Translations under genes and position numbers: made by a program
Notes under the pieces: generated by a model
Databases searched by the model: none
The model's input: only the letters and a program-made list of their open reading frames with translations
Told to the model about the DNA's origin: nothing
Assembly (NCBI GenBank): GCA_041658705.1
Contig: JBAZZT010000008.1
Coordinates: 9,921 to 73,920, forward strand
DNA: 64,000 nt
Source of the DNA: CAIKNB01 sp041658705
GTDB lineage: Bacteria > Patescibacteriota > Patescibacteriia > 2-12-FULL-60-25
Reading direction: 5' to 3'
In this document: in pieces, positions 51,625 through 58,235 of the stretch
Layout: each line of letters begins with the position of its first letter
Position numbering within the stretch: position 1 is the stretch's first letter

Positions 51625-52077
51625 ATGAACCTCAACCGCGCCATGATCATCGGTAACCTGACTCGCGATCCGGAGAGCCGCACCATCCCCAGCGGACAGA
51701 ATGTGTGCAACTTCTCCGTCGCCACGTCATCGCAGTGGACCGATTCACAAGGCCAAAAACAGGAACGCACCGAATATCATCCCATCGTCGCCTGGGGAAA
51801 GTTGGCCGACATCTGCACTCAATATCTGGCCAAAGGCCGCAAAGTCTACGTCGAAGGCCGCTTGCAGACCCGCGAGTGGGAAGGTCAGGACGGCGCCAAG
51901 AAACAGCGCACCGAGATCGTGGCCGAGAACATGATCATCCTGGACCGGGCGCCCCAAGGCGGCGCACCGCGCGAACCTTCGGCTCCGAGCGAACCGTCCG
52001 CACCACCCACGAACTCTTCGGCAGTCGACCCCGGTGTCGGCGGCCAAGAAATCCGTCTCGAAGACATACCGTTCTAA
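51625..52077 (+). CDS. ssb: Single-stranded DNA-binding protein
   Basis: 150 residues. The OB-fold covers ~1-110 (NRAMIIGNLTRDPESR, VCNFSVATSSQW, EYHPIVAWGKLADICTQYLAKG). A Pro/Ser linker precedes the acidic tip EDIPF, which recruits replication and repair proteins. The intergenic space before it is built of AATTGATAATTG-like AT-rich words. Confidence 0.96.
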   Translation: MNLNRAMIIGNLTRDPESRTIPSGQNVCNFSVATSSQWTDSQGQKQERTEYHPIVAWGKLADICTQYLAKGRKVYVEGRLQTREWEGQDGAKKQRTEIVAENMIILDRAPQGGAPREPSAPSEPSAPPTNSSAVDPGVGGQEIRLEDIPF

Positions 52078-52082
52078 GAAAA

Positions 52083-52157
52083 TTAAAAATTACAAATTAC
52101 GAATTAAAAATACAGCATACGTAGATCGGAATAATTTGTAATTTGTAATTGAATATT
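52083..52157. repeat. AT-rich palindrome between ssb and rpsR
   Basis: ATTACAAATTACGAATTA on the left faces TAATTTGTAATTTGTAAT on the right, around a short GC-richer centre. Confidence 0.7.
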
Positions 52158-52379
52158 ATGCCCAAATCCAAGAACGTCGATCGGCAGTGCGCTTTCTGCC
52201 AATCCAACGTAAAAGCCATCAACTACAAAGATACCAACACGCTGCGCCGCTATCTTTCCTCATTCGGCAAGATCGTGCCGCGCAAACGCTCCGGCGTCTG
52301 CATGTGGCATCAGCGCAAGCTTTCGACCGCCATCAAGCGCGGACGTTTCATGGCGCTTCTGCCGTATCTCGTGCAATAA
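52158..52379 (+). CDS. rpsR: 30S ribosomal protein S18, Cys-containing form
   Basis: 73 residues from the ATG at 52158. It has C-x2-C (CAFC) near the N-terminus and C-x2-H (CMWH) further on, the zinc-binding type of S18, with the usual TLRRYLSSFGKIVPRKRSG core. The zinc form implies adequate zinc supply; no zinc-free paralogue is seen here. Confidence 0.95.
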   Translation: MPKSKNVDRQCAFCQSNVKAINYKDTNTLRRYLSSFGKIVPRKRSGVCMWHQRKLSTAIKRGRFMALLPYLVQ

Positions 52380-52476
52380 AAACAAGGGAGTAGAAAGTAG
52401 AGGGTAGAGAGTAGCCAAGAAGACGGAGAAAATCCGTCTTTTGCGTTCTGTGGATTTTCGTATAACATGGCTCCAT

Positions 52477-52986
52477 ATGAGCGAAACTCCCACCCGCCAG
52501 CGTCCTTCTTGGGATGAATATTTTTTAGCCATCTGCAACGTCGTGGCCACCCGTTCGCATGATGTCGAGACGCAAATCGGCTGCGTGATCGTCAATCCTA
52601 AACGCCGCATCGTCTCGACCGGATACAACGGTTTGCCCGCCGGTGTTGACGATTCTTTTTGGGCCAAGGATCGGACCACCAAGGTGAATCTGCCAGGTGT
52701 TTTTTCGGACGAAATCGTGTATGAGATAGACAAGTACGATACGATCACCCACGCCGAAGCTAACGCCATCGTGTCCGCTTCGGAAGGGTTGCATGGCTGC
52801 ACCATGTATTCCACGCTTTTTCCATGCAACGAATGCGCCAAGCTGGTCATCACGGCCGGCATAAAACGAATCGTGTACCGCGATCTCCGCGAATGGAAAG
52901 CGAATGCCATCTCCCGCAAATTTTTCGAGCAGGCGGGTATCGAAACCATTCGAATATCCGATTCAGCGGAAGCGAGCAAGGTCTGA
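52477..52986 (+). CDS. Cytidine/deoxycytidylate deaminase family (ComEB-like)
   Basis: 169 residues from the ATG at 52477. Zinc-site motifs HAE (THAEANAI) and PCNEC match dCMP deaminase, which converts dCMP to dUMP for dTTP synthesis. The N-terminal WDEYFLAICNVVATRS and GCVIVNPKRRIVSTGYNG fit the ComEB/dCMP deaminase group. TATAAC lies ten bases before the ATG and no SD is seen. The next gene starts two bases after the stop. Confidence 0.88.
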   Translation: MSETPTRQRPSWDEYFLAICNVVATRSHDVETQIGCVIVNPKRRIVSTGYNGLPAGVDDSFWAKDRTTKVNLPGVFSDEIVYEIDKYDTITHAEANAIVSASEGLHGCTMYSTLFPCNECAKLVITAGIKRIVYRDLREWKANAISRKFFEQAGIETIRISDSAEASKV

Positions 52987-52987
52987 T

Positions 52988-53986
52988 ATGGATCTGGAAA
53001 AGCTGAAAGCGCGATCGCAGATCGTGCAGCTGATGCGCCGTTGGTTCGACGAGCGCGGATTTTTGGAAATGCACACGCCGCGCTTGGTCGGTTTGCCCGG
53101 GCAGGAACCATATCTGGAGCCGTTCTGGACGACGCTCGAAATTCCAAATTCCAAATTCCAAATTCCAAATTCACTTCCCGCCGCGCTCATCACTTCGCCG
53201 GAATACATGCTGAAGCGTCTTTTGGCGGCGGGCTTGAATAAGATTTACGACTTAGGCCCGTGCTTCCGCAATAACGAACCCTGGGACGGGACGCATGACC
53301 CGGAATTTTTGCTCCTCGAATGGTATCGCCGCGAAGCCGGAGTCGAGGATCTGATGCGCGACACCGAAGACATGATGCGCTGGGTCGCAGTCGAAATTCC
53401 AAATTCCAAATTCCAAATTCCAAATTCACCCTTCCGTCATCTCACCGTCGAAGAGGCGTGGAAGGAATATTGCGGCATCGAGCTTGCGCCGTTGCTCGAA
53501 GATCGCGCGGCCATGGCGCGGACGGTAGCGGAGCGCGGCCAGACGGTAGGGGAGAATGATACCTGGGACGATTTATTCTTCAAGATTTTTTTATCGGAAA
53601 TCGAACCCAAACTTGGACAAGACGAGCCGACATTTTTATATCGCTATCCTAAGAGCATGGCTGCCTTGGCGCGCGCATCAGCCGACGACCCACGCTGGGC
53701 CGATCGCGTCGAGTTATATGCGGGCGGACTCGAACTGGCCAACGGCTTTGCGGAATTGTGCGACGAAAACGAGCAGCGCGCGCGTTTCATCCAGGAAAAA
53801 GCTTTGCGCAACAATCTGGGCAAAAAAATTTGGGGATTGGATGAACGTTTTCTTAAAGCCTTGCCCAAGATGGGCAACGCCGCCGGCATCGCTTTCGGTG
53901 TGGAACGTTTCGTCATGCTTTTGACCGGCGCGCAATCCATCAACGAAATCCTGCCTGCTTCAGCGCGCGAACGCTTTGTACAATGA
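52988..53986 (+). CDS. epmA: EpmA/GenX-like EF-P lysine ligase (class II LysRS-like)
   Basis: 332 residues: a class II aminoacyl-tRNA synthetase core with no tRNA anticodon domain, as in EpmA. Motif 1 is FLEMHTPRL, motif 2 FRNNEPWDGTHDPEFLLLEWYR, motif 3 GIAFGVERFVMLL. EpmA attaches beta-lysine or lysine to elongation factor P, whose gene lies at 57511. Two 12-residue insertions with the same sequence EIPNSKFQIPNS (residues 51-62 and 136-147) come from an AAATTCC tandem repeat and lie in surface loops. EpmB (lysine aminomutase) is not in the window. Confidence 0.85.
   Translation: MDLEKLKARSQIVQLMRRWFDERGFLEMHTPRLVGLPGQEPYLEPFWTTLEIPNSKFQIPNSLPAALITSPEYMLKRLLAAGLNKIYDLGPCFRNNEPWDGTHDPEFLLLEWYRREAGVEDLMRDTEDMMRWVAVEIPNSKFQIPNSPFRHLTVEEAWKEYCGIELAPLLEDRAAMARTVAERGQTVGENDTWDDLFFKIFLSEIEPKLGQDEPTFLYRYPKSMAALARASADDPRWADRVELYAGGLELANGFAELCDENEQRARFIQEKALRNNLGKKIWGLDERFLKALPKMGNAAGIAFGVERFVMLLTGAQSINEILPASARERFVQ
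53138..53173 (+). repeat. AAATTCC tandem repeat in epmA, first copy
   Basis: About five units of AAATTCC, in frame, encoding EIPNSKFQIPNS. Confidence 0.95.
53393..53428 (+). repeat. AAATTCC tandem repeat in epmA, second copy
   Basis: Identical 36-bp block 255 bp downstream of the first, in the same frame. Confidence 0.95.
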
Positions 53987-53987
53987 T

Positions 53988-54905
53988 ATGCTGCAAATCA
54001 AGACCGCACGTTTATTGGTCGAGCAGGCAGGCTATGAGCCGGCAAAGATTCTTATGGCCGCCGGCCGTTATGTCGTATTCCGTGCCCGCAAAGGTAAGCG
54101 CGACTATGCCATAAAGTGTTCCGAACCTGATGAAGCCGCCAACTTGCATAATGAGTCGGTAGTCAATCGTTTTCTGCATTCGGTCACGCCTCGTAAGGCA
54201 GGTTTTATTTTCCCGCGCAGCGAGTTCATCGGCACTGAAGACGGCGCCCTTCTGATATCGGATTTCGTCGCAGGCCGCTGGCTAGGCTACAGGCGGCCAG
54301 TCCTGCATTCGCGGCTCTCCCTGCGCGACTTGGAATCAATCTACGAAGTGATGGTTTTCCTGGCGGGTTTGGCGCAGGATGAACTCCCGGAATCGTTGGT
54401 CACCCGCGCGCGTCGTGAATTCACGCCTCGGTATTATCATGCCAAGATGGATTGGTATGCCGCCCCGGCCCTGGAAGCGGGTCTGTTGGATCGGGATGAA
54501 CTCGCACACCTCCATTCGATGGTCGGTCTGCATTTCAAGCGCAGCTTCGCCCACCACGACCTGGTGCCCTGGAACCTGTGCCGTCTCAAGGACGGTCGCC
54601 TTGCCGTGACTGACTCCGAGTTCGCTCGCTGGGGCATCGCTTGGTATGACATGGCTTACCTTTATCTGCAGCTGGCCGCCTTGGAAAAGAACCGCGCCCT
54701 TGCCCGGCGCGCCTTTCGTTATCTAGCTGGTCGTTTCAAGGCTGAAGGCTCGGCTCAAGGCCTAGAACAGGGGATATTTCCGGCTTTAGCCTTCCGTATC
54801 ACGGGCAATCTCTGGATCGCCGCCCGCGAGCGAGATAAGCGCCGAGCCGCGCGGTCCGCGCTTGAAGTCGTTTTGTCCGGAGAATTTTCACGTCTGTTGA
54901 TTTGA
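53988..54905 (+). CDS. Aminoglycoside phosphotransferase-like kinase (APH/choline kinase fold)
   Basis: 305 residues from the ATG at 53988, two bases after the epmA stop. ATP-binding Lys in DYAIKCSE. The catalytic loop HHDLVPWN has the H-x-D-x4-N pattern and the metal-binding Asp is in VTDSEFA. Family members phosphorylate small molecules (choline, sugars, aminoglycosides). No resistance claim can be made. The gene lies between epmA and a partial duplicate of the epmA 3' end, suggesting that it was inserted there. Confidence 0.75.
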   Translation: MLQIKTARLLVEQAGYEPAKILMAAGRYVVFRARKGKRDYAIKCSEPDEAANLHNESVVNRFLHSVTPRKAGFIFPRSEFIGTEDGALLISDFVAGRWLGYRRPVLHSRLSLRDLESIYEVMVFLAGLAQDELPESLVTRARREFTPRYYHAKMDWYAAPALEAGLLDRDELAHLHSMVGLHFKRSFAHHDLVPWNLCRLKDGRLAVTDSEFARWGIAWYDMAYLYLQLAALEKNRALARRAFRYLAGRFKAEGSAQGLEQGIFPALAFRITGNLWIAARERDKRRAARSALEVVLSGEFSRLLI

Positions 54906-55029
54906 ATCGACCCGCCTTCTTTGAAGCGTAAGATTCGAAATCATTCGCCGTCCGTTGCCGCTTTGACCGGGTGCTTAGTGAGAGGTTCCCCTTGGTTTTG
55001 TCCAGGATAGGGAAGACCGCAAAGCTTCG

Positions 55030-55133
55030 ACAACGCTTTCGGCGTCGAACGTTTCATTATGCTATTGACCGGCGCGCAATCCATCAACGAAATCCTGTCT
55101 GCTTCAGCGCGCGAGAGATTCGACGGACAATAA
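55030..55133 (+). pseudogene. Remnant of the epmA 3' end
   Basis: Encodes NAFGVERFIMLLTGAQSINEIL and on to RERFDGQ before a stop, matching the last ~33 residues of EpmA (53885-53986) at about 85% by eye at the DNA level. No start and no upstream part. It is a second version of the gene end, now separated from epmA by the kinase gene. Confidence 0.85.
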
Positions 55134-55194
55134 TCGATCTCGCCCCGACCTCAAAGTTTTTTTTTGCGCTGTCCGGCACGATCCAGGTTCCCCT

Positions 55195-55224
55195 GGTAGG
55201 GGCAATTCATGAATTGCCCCTACG
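55195..55224. repeat. GTAGGGGCAATTC palindrome
   Basis: GTAGGGGCAATTCATGAATTGCCCCTAC, a perfect 28-bp palindrome; the same sequence occurs at 61582-61610. Confidence 0.9.
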
Positions 55225-55307
55225 GAGGACGATCAAAGGGCTAGACATCAAACCCACAAGTCCCGATTTGATTCCGCAGCTTCTTTAATCTAAACTCCGT
55301 ACAAAGC

Positions 55308-56360
55308 ATGCCCCCCCCCAACCCCTTCGAAACCTCCAAAAGCAAAATAGTCCCTGAGCCAGTCGAAGGGCTACCTTATGCTTCCGGTATCAAGCGTCAG
55401 GATTTGCCGACCCCCGTCCGTGAGCTCGCGGATAACCTCGCTGCGCAGATAAAAGAGATCTACGCCAAATACGGAGCCGCTAACTTCGAAGAGCTTAAAG
55501 CCAACAAAAAGCTATCGGCCCAAGACGCACGTAAGGTAGCTGATCTCCTGAAAGCCTTCCAGGATTCGATCAAAGACACGCAGCACATCAAAGCCATCGA
55601 GAAGAAAATCAAAGCCAACCAACTCCTCGACAAAGACGACCTCATCTTCATCTACGAGACGAAGTCACCCCAAAGCTTCGGATTCCATACAGACCCACGC
55701 CTCAAAGCACTCCGCGACCAACGTAACCCCAAGGAAGACGCTCCTATCGTCTTTGAGTGTCAGCCGAACGAAATCGCCTGGAGCAAGGAAGACATCACCA
55801 AGAACACCAAAGCCTACATCGGCCCCTTGTTCCCTGGCATCTTCAAACTCCTCGGCCATCTCGAACATCTCTATCTTTCCTTCCCCGAAGGCAAGATCAG
55901 GAGACAGACCATCGAGATCGGTGGACAGACCGAACAACAACTCGAAGCAGCATTTGAAGCAGCCGGATCCAAGATCTCGCCCAACGCCCTTCACATGCTG
56001 CGGCACGCTGATTTCACGACCGCGAAGAATCCCGAGCAAGCGAATCTCATCCGCCTCACGGTCGCCGATCTCGGTTTCGACCATGACCCGACCACAGATG
56101 AGATCTACAAGAAAGCCGAAGAACTTGGCCTCGAACTCTGCCCGGCAGAAGTCGGCCCGCATCTCCGTCTGGATTATAAGGATCAACCTCTCGATGAATG
56201 GTTGAGGATCGCCATGAAACAGATAATCGTTCCCGTCGGCAGCCCGCGCGTCTTCAGCGTTGAGCGTGACGCCGATGGGACGTGGCTGAGCCTCGGCTGG
56301 GCGCTTCCCGGGAGTACCTGGCGTCCTGCCTACGAGTTCGTGTTCCGTTTTCGCAAGTAA
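55308..56360 (+). CDS. DGR-type variable protein C
   Basis: 350 residues, paralogue of protein B with the same parts. The N-terminal tail differs slightly (ASGIKRQDLPTPVRELAD). From about residue 45 to 225 the DNA is identical to protein B; substitutions rise after residue ~230 and are densest in the last 45 residues. The variable end keeps FSVER, ADG, WL, W and TW and ends YEFVFRFRK. It begins with the same poly-C start region (ATG followed by nine C) and the same upstream GATTCCGCAGCTTCTTTAA. Cytosolic by sequence. Likely role: diversified binding protein. Confidence 0.75.
   Translation: MPPPNPFETSKSKIVPEPVEGLPYASGIKRQDLPTPVRELADNLAAQIKEIYAKYGAANFEELKANKKLSAQDARKVADLLKAFQDSIKDTQHIKAIEKKIKANQLLDKDDLIFIYETKSPQSFGFHTDPRLKALRDQRNPKEDAPIVFECQPNEIAWSKEDITKNTKAYIGPLFPGIFKLLGHLEHLYLSFPEGKIRRQTIEIGGQTEQQLEAAFEAAGSKISPNALHMLRHADFTTAKNPEQANLIRLTVADLGFDHDPTTDEIYKKAEELGLELCPAEVGPHLRLDYKDQPLDEWLRIAMKQIIVPVGSPRVFSVERDADGTWLSLGWALPGSTWRPAYEFVFRFRK
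56220..56351 (+). other. Putative DGR variable region of protein C
   Basis: Counterpart of 44211-44342. Downstream CCCTTAAATCCTTTGTTTC is identical in both copies and may contain the site where retro-homing initiates. Confidence 0.75.
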
Positions 56361-56548
56361 CCCTTAAATCCTTTGTTTCTTTTTGACCCTTTGGCCCTTT
56401 GGCACTTGGATACTTTGGGAAATTTCGTAAGTAGCACCATGGCTCAATAAGCCAAGATACGAGGCCAGAGTTTGCGGGGATTTATTTTGTTGCAGGTTTT
56501 TCAGCATCGAGTAGTCTAGTAAATTGATTATTTGGATAAGGCAAACGC

Positions 56549-56577
56549 TTGACCGCGCTTCCAGGTTTTGTTAGGTT
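56549..56577 (+). promoter_or_regulatory. Promoter of the 122-residue gene
   Basis: TTGACC (56549-56554), 17 bases, TAGGTT (56572-56577). Confidence 0.4.
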
Positions 56578-56607
56578 AGGGCGGTCCTTTAAAGGGGAGA
56601 GTGGTGC

Positions 56608-56976
56608 ATGGACGAGAATGAAAGATTCGCGTTGCTGCAAGTGTTTTTCAATGCCCTGATCGATTTGCGGCCCGGGGAGGATCTGCACTTGCCGTACAGC
56701 GGCAAAGAATTCGCCGAGGTCGCCCTGCGACTTTCCGGCAGCAACAAATTCGCTTTCGGCTTCTTCACCCCCGTAGGTCCGGAGCGCGAATACGCCGCAG
56801 GCATCGCGCACCTGCGTGAGCTCGGTTTCATCAAACTGATTTTCGAAGCGCGGCCCTGCCTCGTGCCCGAGTACAGCCACATCGCGGCGGCGAGATTCGA
56901 GGGCGATCCCCGCGTGCCAGCCATCCGGGAATTCGCGCAGGCGTATCTCAAAGCCATCGCCCCAAGCCCCAGCTGA
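56608..56976 (+). CDS. Hypothetical protein, 122 residues
   Basis: SD AAGGGGAG precedes the ATG. It begins MDENERFALLQVFFNALIDL and has a compact mixed fold (FAEVALRLSGSNKFAFGFF, GIAHLRELGFIKLIFEAR). The central part could be a winged-helix-like unit, but there is no match I trust. Own promoter and terminator; monocistronic. Confidence 0.6.
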   Translation: MDENERFALLQVFFNALIDLRPGEDLHLPYSGKEFAEVALRLSGSNKFAFGFFTPVGPEREYAAGIAHLRELGFIKLIFEARPCLVPEYSHIAAARFEGDPRVPAIREFAQAYLKAIAPSPS

Positions 56977-56981
56977 ACCAT

Positions 56982-57016
56982 CGGCGCGATCCCATGCGAT
57001 CGCGCCGCTTTTTTTT
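56982..57016 (+). terminator. Terminator of the 122-residue gene
   Basis: CGGCGCGATC/GATCGCGCCG stem, then C and T8. Confidence 0.92.
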
Positions 57017-57034
57017 ACGATTAGAGTACGGGCG

Positions 57035-57063
57035 TTGACAGACAGGGCGGAACATGTTCTTAT
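57035..57063 (+). promoter_or_regulatory. Promoter of the 107-residue membrane protein gene
   Basis: A perfect TTGACA (57035-57040), 17 bases, TCTTAT (57058-57063). Confidence 0.5.
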
Positions 57064-57096
57064 GCGACTTCTCGGACCTTCAAACTTCGAGGTCAG

Positions 57097-57420
57097 ATGA
57101 TGGATAAACAGACATGGCTGTGGCTGATGCACGGCATCGTGCTCGCGGGCTCTTGCCTGGCAGCCTGGATCGAGTTTAAGGCAGCGGAACGGAAAAAGAA
57201 GCTACCTGAAAATGACGGGCTTGATCGACAAAGGATAGTGTCTGAAATAGTCTGGTTCGATTTCAGATTCTGGATGTTCGTGCTCATCAGTCTGATGTTT
57301 GCCCAGATGTTGGGCGATGACTTGGCTCACTCCAGATACCTGGCATCGATCGCGGATGCGCTGACGCTCATCCCTCTTATCTTCAGTCTGATAACCCGCT
57401 GTCGTCACTTGCGGGTCTGA
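57097..57420 (+). CDS. Small membrane protein, 107 residues
   Basis: Three hydrophobic segments at about 7-25, 52-70 and 80-98, with a basic loop (AAERKKKLPE) after the first. MMDKQTWLWLMHGIV begins the first helix directly. GAGG lies near the start. Function unknown. Confidence 0.6.
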   Translation: MMDKQTWLWLMHGIVLAGSCLAAWIEFKAAERKKKLPENDGLDRQRIVSEIVWFDFRFWMFVLISLMFAQMLGDDLAHSRYLASIADALTLIPLIFSLITRCRHLRV

Positions 57421-57435
57421 TCTGACTCAACCGAC

Positions 57436-57459
57436 GCGCCACTCATGGCGCCTTTTTTG
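57436..57459 (+). terminator. Terminator of the small membrane protein gene
   Basis: GCGCCA/TGGCGC, then C and T6. ACTCAA lies just upstream at 57425. Confidence 0.85.
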
Positions 57460-57469
57460 TTTCCAGGGG

Positions 57470-57498
57470 TTGACGGGATCGCGCCTTTCGCGCAAACT
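57470..57498 (+). promoter_or_regulatory. Promoter of efp
   Basis: TTGACG (57470-57475), 17 bases, CAAACT (57493-57498). The ATG follows 12 bases after the -10 box, leaving a leader of only about five bases. Confidence 0.55.
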
Positions 57499-57510
57499 CT
57501 GGCCACGAAT

Positions 57511-58074
57511 ATGGCTTCAACTTCCGAAATCAAAAAGAGCGTGGTCATCCGCGACAACGGCGAACTCTGGATCGTGACTGAATTCCAACACGTCAATCCG
57601 GGCAAAGGCGCGGCGTTTGTGCGTTGTCGGGTCAAGAACGTCAAGACCGGCAAGACGCTTGAGAGGACCTACAAGACTTCCGAATCCGTCGATCTGGTCG
57701 AAATGGAATATCGCAACATGCAATACCTGTACCACGACGCGACTGGATATTCCTTCATGGATTCCGGCACCTACGAGCAGGTGACCATGGCGGACGACGA
57801 CGTGGGCGAGCAGGGCAAGTATCTGCGCGAGGGCATGGAAGTCACGATCACGACCCACGAGGGTCTGCCGCTGGCCTTGCAACTGCCGCGCAAAATGACT
57901 TTCAAGATCGCCGAGACCGCACCGGCCGTCAAAGGCGACACGGCGAGCGGCAACGTCACCAAAGAAGCCAAGACCGACAACGGCTTCATCGTCCACATCC
58001 CCATCTTCATCAACCAAGGCGACGCGGTCGTGGTCAACACGGATACGGGGGAGTACGTGGAGAGGGCTAAATAA
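57511..58074 (+). CDS. efp: Elongation factor P
   Basis: 187 residues from the ATG at 57511; the frame is open upstream but runs through the preceding terminator. Three beta-barrel domains of the usual length. K32 in NPGKG is the tip residue that is beta-lysylated in bacteria with EpmA, so the EpmA-like ligase at 52988 is the expected modifier. EF-P rescues ribosomes stalled at polyproline; the window encodes several Pro-rich proteins (44540, 47791, 19720). Confidence 0.95.
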   Translation: MASTSEIKKSVVIRDNGELWIVTEFQHVNPGKGAAFVRCRVKNVKTGKTLERTYKTSESVDLVEMEYRNMQYLYHDATGYSFMDSGTYEQVTMADDDVGEQGKYLREGMEVTITTHEGLPLALQLPRKMTFKIAETAPAVKGDTASGNVTKEAKTDNGFIVHIPIFINQGDAVVVNTDTGEYVERAK

Positions 58075-58099
58075 CAACAAGCGACTAGCAACCAAACAA

Positions 58100-58126
58100 A
58101 ACCCGAATTAATTTTCGGGTTTTTTA
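58100..58126 (+). terminator. Terminator of efp
   Basis: AACCCGAA/TTCGGGTT stem, then T5. Confidence 0.88.
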
Positions 58127-58149
58127 TCGCTCGCGCCATTACTAATAAA

Positions 58150-58230
58150 GGTCCTTCGGCAAGCTCAGGATGACAGAACCTTAAAAAATATTGTCATCCG
58201 TAGGGGCGACCCATCGGGTCGCCCCCTACG
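58150..58230. repeat. Two short palindromic repeats in tandem
   Basis: GTCCTTCGGCAAGCTCAGGATGACA followed by GTCATCCGTAGGGGCGACCC and its inverse GGGTCGCCCCCTAC. It relates to elements at 42355 and 39660. Confidence 0.8.
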
Positions 58231-58235
58231 TCGTT

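Larger units (their letters stand above)
54906..55307. other. Intergenic region with epmA remnant and repeats
   Basis: Holds the epmA 3' fragment (55030-55133), a stretch CGATCTCGCCCCGACCTC that also follows iscU at 43076, a GTAGGGGC palindrome and the upstream region of variable protein C. Otherwise empty. Confidence 0.6.

Noticed and set aside
53988..54905. Antibiotic resistance gene (aminoglycoside phosphotransferase)
   Set aside because: Only the kinase fold is supported; the sequence is not close to any resistance enzyme I recognise.
43299..56360. Variable ends explained by ordinary divergence
   Set aside because: Changes cluster at codon positions 1 and 2 in a 130-bp window flanked by near-identical sequence, with invariant codons in between, which neutral drift does not produce.
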